Assembly (NCBI RefSeq): GCF_900582195.1
Contig: NZ_UTHA01000016.1
Span: 62,001 to 126,000 of the forward strand
From: Pseudomonas viridiflava
GTDB lineage: Bacteria; Pseudomonadota; Gammaproteobacteria; Pseudomonadales; Pseudomonadaceae
Direction: 5' to 3'
Length of the DNA: 64,000 nt
Position numbers and translations under genes: made by a program. The notes beneath the pieces are model-generated. The model made no database searches. It was not told the origin of the DNA and was given only the letters and a program-made list of their open reading frames with translations. Below are positions 15,302-23,098 of this stretch, piece after piece (positions within the stretch are counted from its first letter, which is position 1; every line of letters begins with the position of its first letter).

Positions 15302-17028
15302 CCCGCAACGTGCTCGAACAGGAATACGACATCGTCGTCATCGGCGGCGGCACCGCAGGCCCGATGGCGGCGATCAAGGCCAAAGAAAACAACCGCGATC
15401 TGCGCGTGTTGCTGGTCGACAAGGCCAACGTCAAACGCAGCGGCGCGATCAGCATGGGCATGGACGGTTTGAACAACGCGATCATCCCCGGCCACTCGAC
15501 ACCGGAGCAGTACACCAAGGAAATCACCATCGCCAACGACGGCATCGTCAATCAGGCAGCGGTCTACGCCTATGCGACCCACAGCTTCGAAACCATCGAG
15601 CAGTTGGATCGCTGGGGCGTGAAGTTCGAGAAGGACGAAACCGGCGATTACGCGGTAAAAAAAGTCCACCACATGGGCGCTTACGTGCTGCCGATGCCGG
15701 AAGGACATGACATCAAAAAAGTCCTCTATCGCCAGTTGAAACGTGCGCGGGTAAGCATCACCAATCGCCTCGTCTGCACGCGGTTGCTGACCGACGCGCA
15801 GGGCACCGTCAACGGTGTGATGGGCTTCGATTGCCGCAGCGCCGACTTCCATGTGATCAAGGCCAAAGCGGTGATCCTCGCCTGCGGTGCTGCCGGACGC
15901 CTCGGCTTGCCGTCGTCGGGCTACCTGATGGGCACCTACGAAAACCCGACCAACGCTGGGGACGGCTACGCAATGGCCTATCACGCGGGTGCCGAACTGG
16001 CCAACCTCGAATGCTTTCAGATCAACCCGCTGATCAAGGATTACAACGGCCCGGCCTGCGCTTATGTCACCGGCCCGCTGGGCGGCTACACCGCCAACAA
16101 CAAGGGCGAACGCTTTATCGAGTGCGACTACTGGAGCGGGCAGATGATGTGGGAGTTTCACCAGGAACTGGAGAGCGGCAACGGCCCGGTGTTTCTCAAA
16201 CTCGATCATCTGGCCGAAGAAACCATCCAGAATATCGAAGAAATCCTGCACAGCAACGAGCGCCCGAGTCGCGGTCAGTTTCACGCCAATCGCGGCACCG
16301 ATTACCGCACGCAGATGGTCGAGATGCACATCTCTGAGATCGGTTTTTGCAGCGGCCACTCGGCGTCCGGCGTGTGGGTCAACGAACGTGCCGAGACCTC
16401 GGTGAAGGGTTTGTATTCGGCGGGTGACATGGCCGCCGTGCCGCACAACTACATGCTTGGCGCGTTCACCTATGGCTGGTTTGCCGGGCACAACGCGGCG
16501 GATTTTGTCGCTGGGCGCGAGTTTTCCGCGCTGGATGCCGAGCAGATCGCGAAAGAAAAAGCCCGGGTCTACGCACCGCTGGACCGCGAACACGGTCTGC
16601 CGCCGGCCCAGGTTGAGTACAAGCTAAGGCGCTTCGTCAACGACTATCTGCAACCGCCAAAAGTGACCAAAAAAATGCAGATCGGCCTGCAACGCTTTAG
16701 TGACATCGAGCGTGATCTCGAGCAGATGAAAGCCAACAACGCCCACGAACTGATGCGCGCCATGGAAACCAGCGTGATTCGTGACTGCGCGGAAATGGCC
16801 GCGCGTGCCTCGTTGTTCCGCGCCGAAAGCCGCTGGGGCCTTTACCACTATCGCGTCGACCACCCGCAGCGCAACGACAGTGAATGGTTCTGCCATTGCC
16901 ATTTGAAGAAGGGCGATGACGGCCAGATGACCAGCTTCAAGAAAGCCGTCGAGCCTTACATCATTCCGCTCGATGCCGAGGAAATGCAGGCCTACGACCG
17001 CTTGCGGGTCGGCGCTTTCGCCGCTTGA
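15298..17028 (+). CDS. AprA-like FAD-dependent oxidoreductase (fumarate reductase/APS reductase alpha family)
   Basis: A 576-residue flavoprotein. The N-terminus YDIVVIGGGTAGPMAAIKAK is the FAD dinucleotide-binding fold, followed by SGAISMGMDGLNNA as in the AprA/FrdA/SdhA family. GLYSAGDMAAVPHNYMLGAF contains His383, at the place where AprA has its active-site His in a SPHKFSSGSF-type motif. The C-terminal segment WGLYHYRVDHPQRNDSEWF resembles the AprA C-terminal domain rather than a succinate dehydrogenase. The next gene encodes an AprB-like two-cluster ferredoxin, reinforcing the AprAB comparison. It is shorter than dissimilatory AprA (over 600 residues), and an aerobic pseudomonad has no sulfate respiration, so the substrate is probably not APS. 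Cytoplasmic, no signal peptide. It overlaps gntR by four bases. Confidence 0.85.
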   Translation: MTRNVLEQEYDIVVIGGGTAGPMAAIKAKENNRDLRVLLVDKANVKRSGAISMGMDGLNNAIIPGHSTPEQYTKEITIANDGIVNQAAVYAYATHSFETIEQLDRWGVKFEKDETGDYAVKKVHHMGAYVLPMPEGHDIKKVLYRQLKRARVSITNRLVCTRLLTDAQGTVNGVMGFDCRSADFHVIKAKAVILACGAAGRLGLPSSGYLMGTYENPTNAGDGYAMAYHAGAELANLECFQINPLIKDYNGPACAYVTGPLGGYTANNKGERFIECDYWSGQMMWEFHQELESGNGPVFLKLDHLAEETIQNIEEILHSNERPSRGQFHANRGTDYRTQMVEMHISEIGFCSGHSASGVWVNERAETSVKGLYSAGDMAAVPHNYMLGAFTYGWFAGHNAADFVAGREFSALDAEQIAKEKARVYAPLDREHGLPPAQVEYKLRRFVNDYLQPPKVTKKMQIGLQRFSDIERDLEQMKANNAHELMRAMETSVIRDCAEMAARASLFRAESRWGLYHYRVDHPQRNDSEWFCHCHLKKGDDGQMTSFKKAVEPYIIPLDAEEMQAYDRLRVGAFAA

Positions 17029-17055
17029 TCCATCAATAACCAGAGAGCCCGAACC

Positions 17056-17301
17056 ATGGCCTATCAAGCTCAGGAAATCTTCTTCCGCTCCAACGCCCCC
17101 GTCACCGTGGACGAGGACAAATGCATCGCCGAAAAGGGCTGCACCGTGTGCGTCGATGTCTGCCCGATGGACTTGCTGGCGATCAATCCGGCGACGCACA
17201 AGGCCTATATGGCGTTCGATGAATGCTGGTACTGCATGCCGTGCGAGAAGGATTGCCCGACCGGCGCCGTGAAAGTCGACATTCCGTATCTGCTGCGTTG
17301 A
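17056..17301 (+). CDS. AprB-like ferredoxin with two [4Fe-4S] clusters
   Basis: An 81-residue protein with eight clustered cysteines: C-x5-C-x2-C-x3-CP near residues 24-36 and C-x2-C-x2-C-x3-CP near residues 57-68. The phrases CPMDLLAINP, KAYMAFDECWYC and CPTGAVKVD parallel the beta subunit of adenylylsulfate reductase, but the protein lacks the C-terminal tail that wraps the alpha subunit in dissimilatory AprB. It lies 27 bases after the flavoprotein gene and presumably passes electrons to or from its FAD. Bacterial-type ferredoxins with a similar fold are the alternative, but the gene pairing favours a dedicated subunit. Confidence 0.9.
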   Translation: MAYQAQEIFFRSNAPVTVDEDKCIAEKGCTVCVDVCPMDLLAINPATHKAYMAFDECWYCMPCEKDCPTGAVKVDIPYLLR

Positions 17302-17356
17302 AACCCGATCGAAAATGTGGGAGCGAGTTACTGCACAAATTGAATACGCCAGAAAT

Positions 17357-17386
17357 CCTGTGGGAGCGAGCTTGCTCGCGAAGAGG
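17357..17386 (+). repeat. REP element between ferredoxin and binding-protein genes
   Basis: A full REP core (CTGTGGGAGCGAGCTTGCTC) lies here. A truncated copy, TGTGGGAGCGAG only, lies at 17316-17327. Both sit inside the otherwise compact AprAB-like/ABC cluster. Confidence 0.85.
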
Positions 17387-17513
17387 CCACCCCAGACAAC
17401 CCAAAGCCATCCGGTAAACCCCGGACGCTGAATTGAAAAACACCCCTCGTTTCCCACCGCGCCCTGATCGCGGCGGAGACGAACTCAAATAAATGATTCG
17501 AGGGGAAACAACC

Positions 17514-18917
17514 ATGTTGCGTGCAGCAATCGCCGGTCTGGTACTGGCTTCGTTCACGGTGTCGGCCTCGGCCGAAACCATCCGCATCGCCATCGGCACC
17601 CAGGACACCACCATCAACTGCGCCGCCGGCGGACTGTTGATTCGTGAACTCGGTCTGCTCGACAAATACCTGCCCCACGACGGCGCCTACACAGACGCGA
17701 AGTACGACGTGCAGTGGAAGAACTTCACCAGCGGAGCGCCGCTGACCAACGAGATGGTCGCCGGCAAACTCGACTTCGGCGCCATGGCCGATTTCCCCGG
17801 TGCGTTCAACGGTGTCGCCTTCGAAACCGCCGGCAAGCACAGCCTGTTCATCAGCGTGTTGTCGGGGAGCATCAAGGGCAGCGGCAACGGCATCGTCGTG
17901 CCGAGCGCATCAGGCGTGCAGGCGCTGAGCGAACTCAAGGGCAAGACCATTTCCGTGCCGTTCGCCTCCACTGCCCACGGCATGTTGTTGCGCGCGGTGG
18001 CGGCGCAGGGCTGGGATCCGCTCAAGGATGTCAACATCATCGCCCAGCCGCCGGAAGTCGCCGGCTCCGCGTTGCAGGCCGGCAAGATCGACGCTCACGC
18101 CGATTTCGTGCCCTTCGCCGAGTTGTTCCCGAGCCGTGGATTCGCCCGCAAGATCTTCGACGGCGCACAGGCCAACGCGCCGACGTTCCACGGTGCGCTG
18201 GTGGATCAGGCTTACGCCAGGAAGTACCCGGAGATCGTTGTCGCGTATCTGCGTGCCAGCATCGAGGCCAATCAACTGCTCGCCGCCGAGCCTGAGAAGT
18301 ACAGCGAGTTGATCGCCAAAGTCACCGGCGTCGATGCCGAGGTCAACTACCTGTTCCATGGCCCGCTCGGTGTGCAGACCCGCGATCTCAGCTGGAAACC
18401 GGAATATCGCCAGGCTGTCGGCACGGCCATCGACACGCTGAAGCTGCTGAAAAAGGCTGATCGTGGGCTCGATCTGAATACCTTTGTCGACGATCAGTAC
18501 ATTCGTGCGGCGTTCAAGGCGTCGGGTCTGGATTACACGGCGCAATTGGCCAACTACGCGCAAACCCCGTTGCAGGCTAGCGACGCCGCGACCGGTAAAG
18601 CGATCACTGACTTCAGCCATGTTGCGGAGATCTGGGTGCGGGGTGAGGACAAGGTGCGCCAATACGCCTCGGCCGAAGCGGCTTTCACCGCGCTGGCTGC
18701 TTTGAAGCAGGAAGGCAAAAACATTCGCGCGGTGTATGCGCAGGCCAGTGACAGCGGGATCAAGTTGCTCGCGGAACAGGCGTGGTTTGCCAGTGATGCG
18801 ACAGGGCGGCTGAGTGCGTTTTTGCTCAAGGGCCAGGCTCAGCAATATGCCTTGGCGCAGGGTGGCAAGGTTTTCGACTTCACCGACGCCACCACCCAGG
18901 CCGTTGCTGCCCGCTGA
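17514..18917 (+). CDS. ABC transporter substrate-binding protein (nitrate/sulfonate/taurine type) with a NosL-like C-terminal domain
   Basis: A 467-residue periplasmic protein. The signal peptide MLRAAIAGLVLASFTVSASA ends in an AxA-type site. Starting at the ATG at 17514 places GAGGGG at the right distance; an ATG seven codons earlier would extend the N-terminus without a signal-peptide benefit. Residues ~22-340 are the SsuA/TauA/NrtA-like fold (FGAMADFPGAFNG, LKGKTISVPFASTAHGMLLR). Such proteins are normally ~320-350 residues; here an extra ~100 residues (about 366-460) include AEIWVRGEDKVRQY, and FLLKGQAQQYALAQGGKVFD, which resemble the NosL copper-chaperone family. The domain reading is from memory of the family and needs a profile search. 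It delivers the ligand to the permease and ATPase downstream. Confidence 0.85.
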   Translation: MLRAAIAGLVLASFTVSASAETIRIAIGTQDTTINCAAGGLLIRELGLLDKYLPHDGAYTDAKYDVQWKNFTSGAPLTNEMVAGKLDFGAMADFPGAFNGVAFETAGKHSLFISVLSGSIKGSGNGIVVPSASGVQALSELKGKTISVPFASTAHGMLLRAVAAQGWDPLKDVNIIAQPPEVAGSALQAGKIDAHADFVPFAELFPSRGFARKIFDGAQANAPTFHGALVDQAYARKYPEIVVAYLRASIEANQLLAAEPEKYSELIAKVTGVDAEVNYLFHGPLGVQTRDLSWKPEYRQAVGTAIDTLKLLKKADRGLDLNTFVDDQYIRAAFKASGLDYTAQLANYAQTPLQASDAATGKAITDFSHVAEIWVRGEDKVRQYASAEAAFTALAALKQEGKNIRAVYAQASDSGIKLLAEQAWFASDATGRLSAFLLKGQAQQYALAQGGKVFDFTDATTQAVAAR

Positions 18918-18931
18918 TTGAAGATCAAAAG

Positions 18932-19140
18932 CCCCTCACCCTAGCCCTCTCCCGGAGGGAGAGGGGACTGACCGCGGTGTTTGGGCGAAGTACGCCGACC
19001 TGAAATACCGAGCCGAACCCAGGTTTTGAAAGGCCCGGAGATCGGCTCCTTCTTGAGCCGAACTCAGGTTCTGAAAAACGTGAAGATCGGCTCCCTTTCC
19101 CCCTCGCCCCCCTTGGGGGAGAGGGCTGGGGTGAGGGGGG
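18932..19140. repeat. MITE-like intergenic repeat, copy B
   Basis: Left end CCCCTCACCCTAGCCCTCTC and right end GAGAGGGCTGGGGTGAGGGG are inverted. The interior contains a direct duplication (AGATCGGCTCC at ~19040 and ~19084, AGGTTTTGAAA / AGGTTCTGAAA). It lies between the binding-protein and permease genes. Confidence 0.75.
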
Positions 19141-19184
19141 GAAATCTCAGCTACAACACAGATCCACAACTGGAAACCCGTTCC

Positions 19185-19964
19185 ATGAAAACACCCATCC
19201 GCTGGACATCAAGAGCCGCCTCACTGCTGCTCTGCCTGCTGTTCTGGCAACTCGCCGCCAGCCACCACTGGAACCTCGGCCTGGTCACCTTCGCCAACGT
19301 GCCAACACCCATCGCGGTGATCGAAGCAGCGTTGGGCCTCGGTGACTCCGGCAAGCTCCTGCAGCACCTCACCGCCAGCCTCAGCCGCGTCTTCGCCGGT
19401 TACCTCGCCGCACTGCTGATCGGCATCGCCCTCGGCCTGGCCATCGGCCGCTCGAAATGGGCCGAAGACCTGCTGCTGCCACCACTGGAAGTCCTGCGCC
19501 CGATCCCCGCCGTCGCGTGGATCCCGCTGGCGATCCTGATGTTCCCATCCTCGGAACTGTCGATGGTCTTCATCACCTTCACCGGCGCACTGTTCCCGAT
19601 CCTGCTCAACACCGTGCACGGCGTCGAAGGCGTCGACCCACGCCTGATCGCCTCAGCGAAAAGCCTCGGGGCAGGGCGCCGGGCGATCCTGCTCGAAGTG
19701 ATTCTGCCCGGCGCAGCACCGAGCATCATCACGGGGCTGGCGATCGGCATGGGCACGTCATGGTTCTGTCTGGTGACGGCGGAAATGATCTCCGGCCAGT
19801 TCGGCATCGGTTACTACACCTGGGAGTCCTACACCATTCAGAACTACGCCGACATCGTCGTCGGCATGTTGCTGATCGGCGTGTTGGGCATGGGCAGCAG
19901 TCTGCTGATCAAACGCCTGGGCGGGTTGTTCACGCCTTGGCATCGACCGCGAGGAAAAGCCTGA
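19185..19964 (+). CDS. ABC transporter permease (SsuC/TauC/NrtB type)
   Basis: A 259-residue integral membrane protein with about six hydrophobic segments. The EAA loop reads SAKSLGAGRRAILLEVILPGAAPSI in pieces at residues ~150-175, preceded by LEVLRPIPAVAWIPLAIL, both typical of BPD-transport permeases for sulfonate, taurine and nitrate-like anions. The reading frame could extend upstream through the repeat to 18981, but that part is repeat-derived; the ATG at 19185 starts the family-like N-terminus. The stop overlaps the ATPase start (TGATG). It pairs with the binding protein at 17514 and the ATPase at 19964. Confidence 0.92.
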   Translation: MKTPIRWTSRAASLLLCLLFWQLAASHHWNLGLVTFANVPTPIAVIEAALGLGDSGKLLQHLTASLSRVFAGYLAALLIGIALGLAIGRSKWAEDLLLPPLEVLRPIPAVAWIPLAILMFPSSELSMVFITFTGALFPILLNTVHGVEGVDPRLIASAKSLGAGRRAILLEVILPGAAPSIITGLAIGMGTSWFCLVTAEMISGQFGIGYYTWESYTIQNYADIVVGMLLIGVLGMGSSLLIKRLGGLFTPWHRPRGKA

Positions 19965-20812
19965 TGAGCGCGATGCAAACCCCTGAGGGGCGGATCGACA
20001 TTCGCCAACTGTCCATCGTTCTCGGCGCAGGTCGGGAAGCGTTCGAAGCGGTACGGGAACTCGACTGCCAGATCGAACCGGGCCAGTTCGTGTGCATTCT
20101 CGGCCCGTCCGGTTGCGGTAAATCGACCTTGCTCGGCGCTTTGGCCGGGCATTTGAATGCGCACGCCGGCAGCCTGATAGTCGATGGCGCTGCGGTGTCC
20201 GGCCCGTCACCGCAGCGCGGCATGGTGTTCCAGCATCACACGCTGTTTCCGTGGCGCACGGTGCGCGACAACGTCGCTTTCGGCCTGAAGATGCGCGGCA
20301 TCGGCAAGTCTGAGCGCCACCGCGGCGCCGATGACATTCTCAAACTGGTCGGCCTCGAAGGTTTCGCCGAACGCTGGCCCGATCAGCTTTCCGGTGGCAT
20401 GCAGCAACGCGTCGAGATCGCCCGAGTGTTGGTCAATCGGCCACGGCTTTTGCTGATGGACGAGCCGTTCGGCGCGCTGGATGCGCTGACACGGTTGAAC
20501 ATGCAGGAGCTGCTGCTGGACATCTGGACGCGCATTCGTACCACGGTGGTCTTCGTCACCCACGACATTGACGAGGCGCTGTTCCTCGCCGACCGCTTGC
20601 TGGTGATGAGCGCGCGACCGGGGCGAATCATCGAAGACTTGCGTCTGGATTTCGCCCGGCCACGCACCAGTGAACTGGTCACCAGCCCTGAGTTCTCGCG
20701 CCTCAAACGCCACTGCCTCGACCTGCTGCGCCACGACAACGACCGACCGCTGCCGCGCCTCAATCCGCTCGGCCTGCCGCCCGAAAACCCTTTGCCGCGA
20801 TTTGCCCTATGA
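19964..20812 (+). CDS. ABC transporter ATP-binding protein (SsuB/TauB type)
   Basis: A 282-residue ATPase. Walker A is GPSGCGKST (~residues 49-57), the Q-loop MVFQHHTLFPW, the signature LSGGMQQR, Walker B LLLMDEP, followed by the D-loop FGALDALTR and the switch His in FVTHDIDEA. The start at 19964 shares a base with the permease stop. The last ~40 residues are Pro/Arg-rich and variable. It energises import of the substrate captured by the binding protein; homologues move nitrate, taurine, alkanesulfonates or thiamine precursors. Confidence 0.94.
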   Translation: MSAMQTPEGRIDIRQLSIVLGAGREAFEAVRELDCQIEPGQFVCILGPSGCGKSTLLGALAGHLNAHAGSLIVDGAAVSGPSPQRGMVFQHHTLFPWRTVRDNVAFGLKMRGIGKSERHRGADDILKLVGLEGFAERWPDQLSGGMQQRVEIARVLVNRPRLLLMDEPFGALDALTRLNMQELLLDIWTRIRTTVVFVTHDIDEALFLADRLLVMSARPGRIIEDLRLDFARPRTSELVTSPEFSRLKRHCLDLLRHDNDRPLPRLNPLGLPPENPLPRFAL

Positions 20813-21771
20813 CCTCTATATTTGCTGTGACCGATAACGATGAAATCCTCGCCCTGCAACCGCGCCTCACGGCCGAGGATGCCGGCGTGCGCCGAATCGC
20901 GCTGATTGACCTGGCGGATCTGGAAGAGCCCGATGGCTTGCTCTGGCTGGTTGATCGCCTCGGTCAGGATCCTGCGGAAGAAGTCCGCGCCGAAGCCGCA
21001 CGATTGCTTGAGGCCTGGGAGGATGAAGACGTCGTGCAAGCCTTGTGTGAGGCGCTGACGGACCCGTCGCCCGCCGTGCAATCCGCCGCAGCGCAAAGTC
21101 TGAGTCTGCTCAAGACAGAAGCGGCGGGGCGGGTGATTCTGCCGTGGACCGATCACGCCGACGTCAGCGTACGCATCGCTGCGTTCCGCGCCTTGCGTGA
21201 GTTGCGTTTTGCCGACGCCGCACCGGCTGCCGCTGCCGCGCTCAACGATGCTGACGCGAACGTTCGCCGCGAAGCCATCGGCGTGCTCGGCTGGCTCAAA
21301 CAGCTCGACGCACTGCCAGCCCTGGCGCGATTGGCCAGCGCTGACCCGGACACCGAAGTGCGCCGCGCCGCCACCGGTGCGTTGGGTCTGGCCTCCAGCG
21401 CTGAGGTTTTGCCGGCCCTGCGCCAGGCCTTGCAGGACCACGCCTGGCAAGTGCGCGAAGAAGCCGCAACGACATTGGGCAAAGTCGGTCACCAAGACGC
21501 CGGCCCGGCCTTGGTCGAAGCGCTGAGCGATGACTACTGGCAAGTGCGCCTGCGCGCCACCCGCAGCCTTGGCCGTCTGCGTTTTGTGCCGGCGCTGGAC
21601 GCGCTGATCGAAACCCTCGGCCACCGCATCAGCAATCTGCGCAAGGAAGCCGCGCTGGCCTTGGGCGAGTTGAATGATCGCGGCGCCGTGGCCGCGTTGC
21701 AGGCCGCGCAGGACGACGGCGACCCGGAAGTGCGCAAAGCCGTGCGCATCGCCTTGAGTCAGCTGCAATGA
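20809..21771 (+). CDS. HEAT-repeat protein of the AprAB-like/ABC cluster
   Basis: A 320-residue all-helical protein built almost entirely of ~31-residue HEAT/PBS-lyase-like repeats: VRRIALIDLADL, VRAEAARLLEAW, VQSAAAQSLSLL, VRIAAFRALREL, VRREAIGVLGWL, VRRAATGALGLA, VREEAATTLGKV, VRLRATRSLGRL, LRKEAALALGEL and VRKAVRIALSQL, ten in all. It overlaps the ATPase by four bases (ATGA) and the DUF971 gene by four more, so it is part of the operon. HEAT proteins of this sort act as scaffolds, or as cofactor-attachment or maturation factors; a role in assembling the flavoprotein/ferredoxin complex is possible but inferred. Confidence 0.88.
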   Translation: MTSIFAVTDNDEILALQPRLTAEDAGVRRIALIDLADLEEPDGLLWLVDRLGQDPAEEVRAEAARLLEAWEDEDVVQALCEALTDPSPAVQSAAAQSLSLLKTEAAGRVILPWTDHADVSVRIAAFRALRELRFADAAPAAAAALNDADANVRREAIGVLGWLKQLDALPALARLASADPDTEVRRAATGALGLASSAEVLPALRQALQDHAWQVREEAATTLGKVGHQDAGPALVEALSDDYWQVRLRATRSLGRLRFVPALDALIETLGHRISNLRKEAALALGELNDRGAVAALQAAQDDGDPEVRKAVRIALSQLQ

Positions 21772-22046
21772 CCCCCCTGTCAGTCGGTAATTCGCAGAGC
21801 GAGGGGACGCTACGCTTGAGCTGGCCGGACGGCCGCGAACAACAACTCAACCACGCCGAACTGCGCCGCCAGTGCCCATGCTCGCAATGCCGCGCGTTCC
21901 GCCTCAAAGGCATGACGCCGCTGGTCGATGGCCGCGTGCGCCTGATCGAACTCAACCCGCAGGGCTACGGTGTGCAACTGGTGTTCAGTGACGGCCACCA
22001 GCGCGGTATTTACCCGTGGGCCTACCTGGCAAACCTCAATTCTTGA
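21768..22046 (+). CDS. DUF971 (gamma-butyrobetaine hydroxylase-like N-terminal) protein
   Basis: A 92-residue protein. LRLSWPDGREQQLNHAELRR, then CPCSQCR, and FSDGHQRGIYPWAYL match the DUF971/GBBH-like N-terminal fold, which carries a zinc- or metal-binding cysteine cluster; here the cysteines read C-x-C-x2-C. The fold is often found next to, or fused with, Fe-S cluster factors of the Mrp/ApbC type (recollection). It is the last gene of the cluster, overlapping the HEAT-repeat gene by four bases. A function in Fe-S or metal handling for the AprAB-like enzyme is inference. Confidence 0.85.
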   Translation: MTPLSVGNSQSEGTLRLSWPDGREQQLNHAELRRQCPCSQCRAFRLKGMTPLVDGRVRLIELNPQGYGVQLVFSDGHQRGIYPWAYLANLNS

Positions 22047-22064
22047 CCCACACAAATATCCAAA

Positions 22065-22156
22065 TGTGGGAGCGAGCCTGCTCGCGAATGCGGTGGTTCA
22101 TTCAGCATTGATGGCGACTGTTTCACCGCCTTCGCGAGCAGGCTCGCTCCCACAGG
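22065..22156. repeat. REP pair in inverted orientation (BIME)
   Basis: TGTGGGAGCGAGCCTGCTCG and its inverse CGAGCAGGCTCGCTCCCACA flank a ~40-bp spacer. It lies between the convergent DUF971 and TorF genes. Confidence 0.88.
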
Positions 22157-22170
22157 TGGTCAGCGCTTTT

Positions 22171-22908
22171 TCAGGAGGATTTGCTGACACTGGCGACGAC
22201 GGTCGCAGTGCAGACGTCTTTGAAACCCCAATTGCTCAGACATTGGGTTTGTGAGAGATCAGTGTCGATGTAGCTCAACCCCAACACCACCCCGGCCAGA
22301 TTGTGGGTGAGTTTGACTTCCCATTCACGGTACGACTCTTCGGCGCTGCCGGACGCCGAATACAGATGCGGATCCTTGAAATCCATATTGCCGTAACGCA
22401 GCTTCAGGCCCGAGTCGTACGGCAACTCGGTTTCGTAGCTGACATAGGTGTACAGCGAGTTCTGTTTGCTATCGATCCCCGGCGCATCGCTGGAGTAATA
22501 CGCCGCCAGTTTCACTCCATAAACCCCGAGAATTCCGTAGACCTCGCTCTGGTTGAACTGGCTTTCCTTGGGGTAGGCGTATTTGAGGTAGCCCAGATCC
22601 AGGCTGACCTCCTCGGTCGCCTGCCACAGCCAGCCGCCGTAGTAATCGACCTCTTGGCGGGTTTTCAGGCCGCCGCCGAAATCGACGTTCGAACTCCATG
22701 CTCCGAGATACAGACCGCTGCTGTGCGCGAGGGTCAGACCGGCCTGCACGGCGGGGTCATTCTGGGTTTGCGAGATGCCGCGAGTGCGGTAGTCGCTGGC
22801 TAAAGTGAGATCCACCAACAGCGCAAACTCATCGTTCAAGGGGATCGCAAAACTGCTCAACGGCAGCAGACTGACAAAGCTCAGGGCGAACAGGGGCAAG
22901 GCTTTCAT
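22171..22908 (-). CDS. TorF-family putative porin
   Basis: A 245-residue outer-membrane protein. The signal peptide MKALPLFALSFVSLLPLSSF ends at an AIP/L cleavage region. The mature chain is rich in alternating aromatic beta-strand residues and contains TLASDYRTRGISQT and LGAWSSNVDF, hallmarks of the TorF/TIGR02001 family. A longer reading from 22983 adds 25 residues ahead of the signal peptide with no ribosome site, so the ATG at 22908 is preferred. Two cysteines near the C-terminus could form a disulfide. Family members are predicted small beta-barrels of unknown cargo. It is a single gene between two REP pairs. Confidence 0.85.
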   Translation of the reverse strand: MKALPLFALSFVSLLPLSSFAIPLNDEFALLVDLTLASDYRTRGISQTQNDPAVQAGLTLAHSSGLYLGAWSSNVDFGGGLKTRQEVDYYGGWLWQATEEVSLDLGYLKYAYPKESQFNQSEVYGILGVYGVKLAAYYSSDAPGIDSKQNSLYTYVSYETELPYDSGLKLRYGNMDFKDPHLYSASGSAEESYREWEVKLTHNLAGVVLGLSYIDTDLSQTQCLSNWGFKDVCTATVVASVSKSS

Positions 22909-22991
22909 GTGAAGTCCCGATGTTGTGATTGTTATTGGGGCAGGACGAAAATTGTGTGTGGGAATGCCATTCCAAGCACCCACACAAACCT

Positions 22992-23083
22992 TGTGGGAGC
23001 GAGCTTGCTCGCGAAAGCGGTGGGTCAGTCAGTGAAGATGTTGAATGGACTGGCCTCTTCGCGAGCAAGCTCGCTCCCACAGG
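22992..23083. repeat. REP pair in inverted orientation (BIME)
   Basis: The two inverted REP cores (GTGGGAGCGAGCTTGCTCGC and its complement) lie between the amidohydrolase stop and the TorF gene start, which point the same way. Confidence 0.88.
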
Positions 23084-23098
23084 GTGGGGTCGGTGTTG

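Noticed and set aside
15238..16593. 451-codon minus-strand frame opposite the AprA-like gene
   Set aside because: Antisense shadow; the plus strand carries a clear flavoprotein with motifs, and this frame shows none.
20383..21768. 461-codon minus-strand frame opposite the ABC ATPase and HEAT genes
   Set aside because: It results from the codon bias and repeat structure of the HEAT gene; no domain or start signal.
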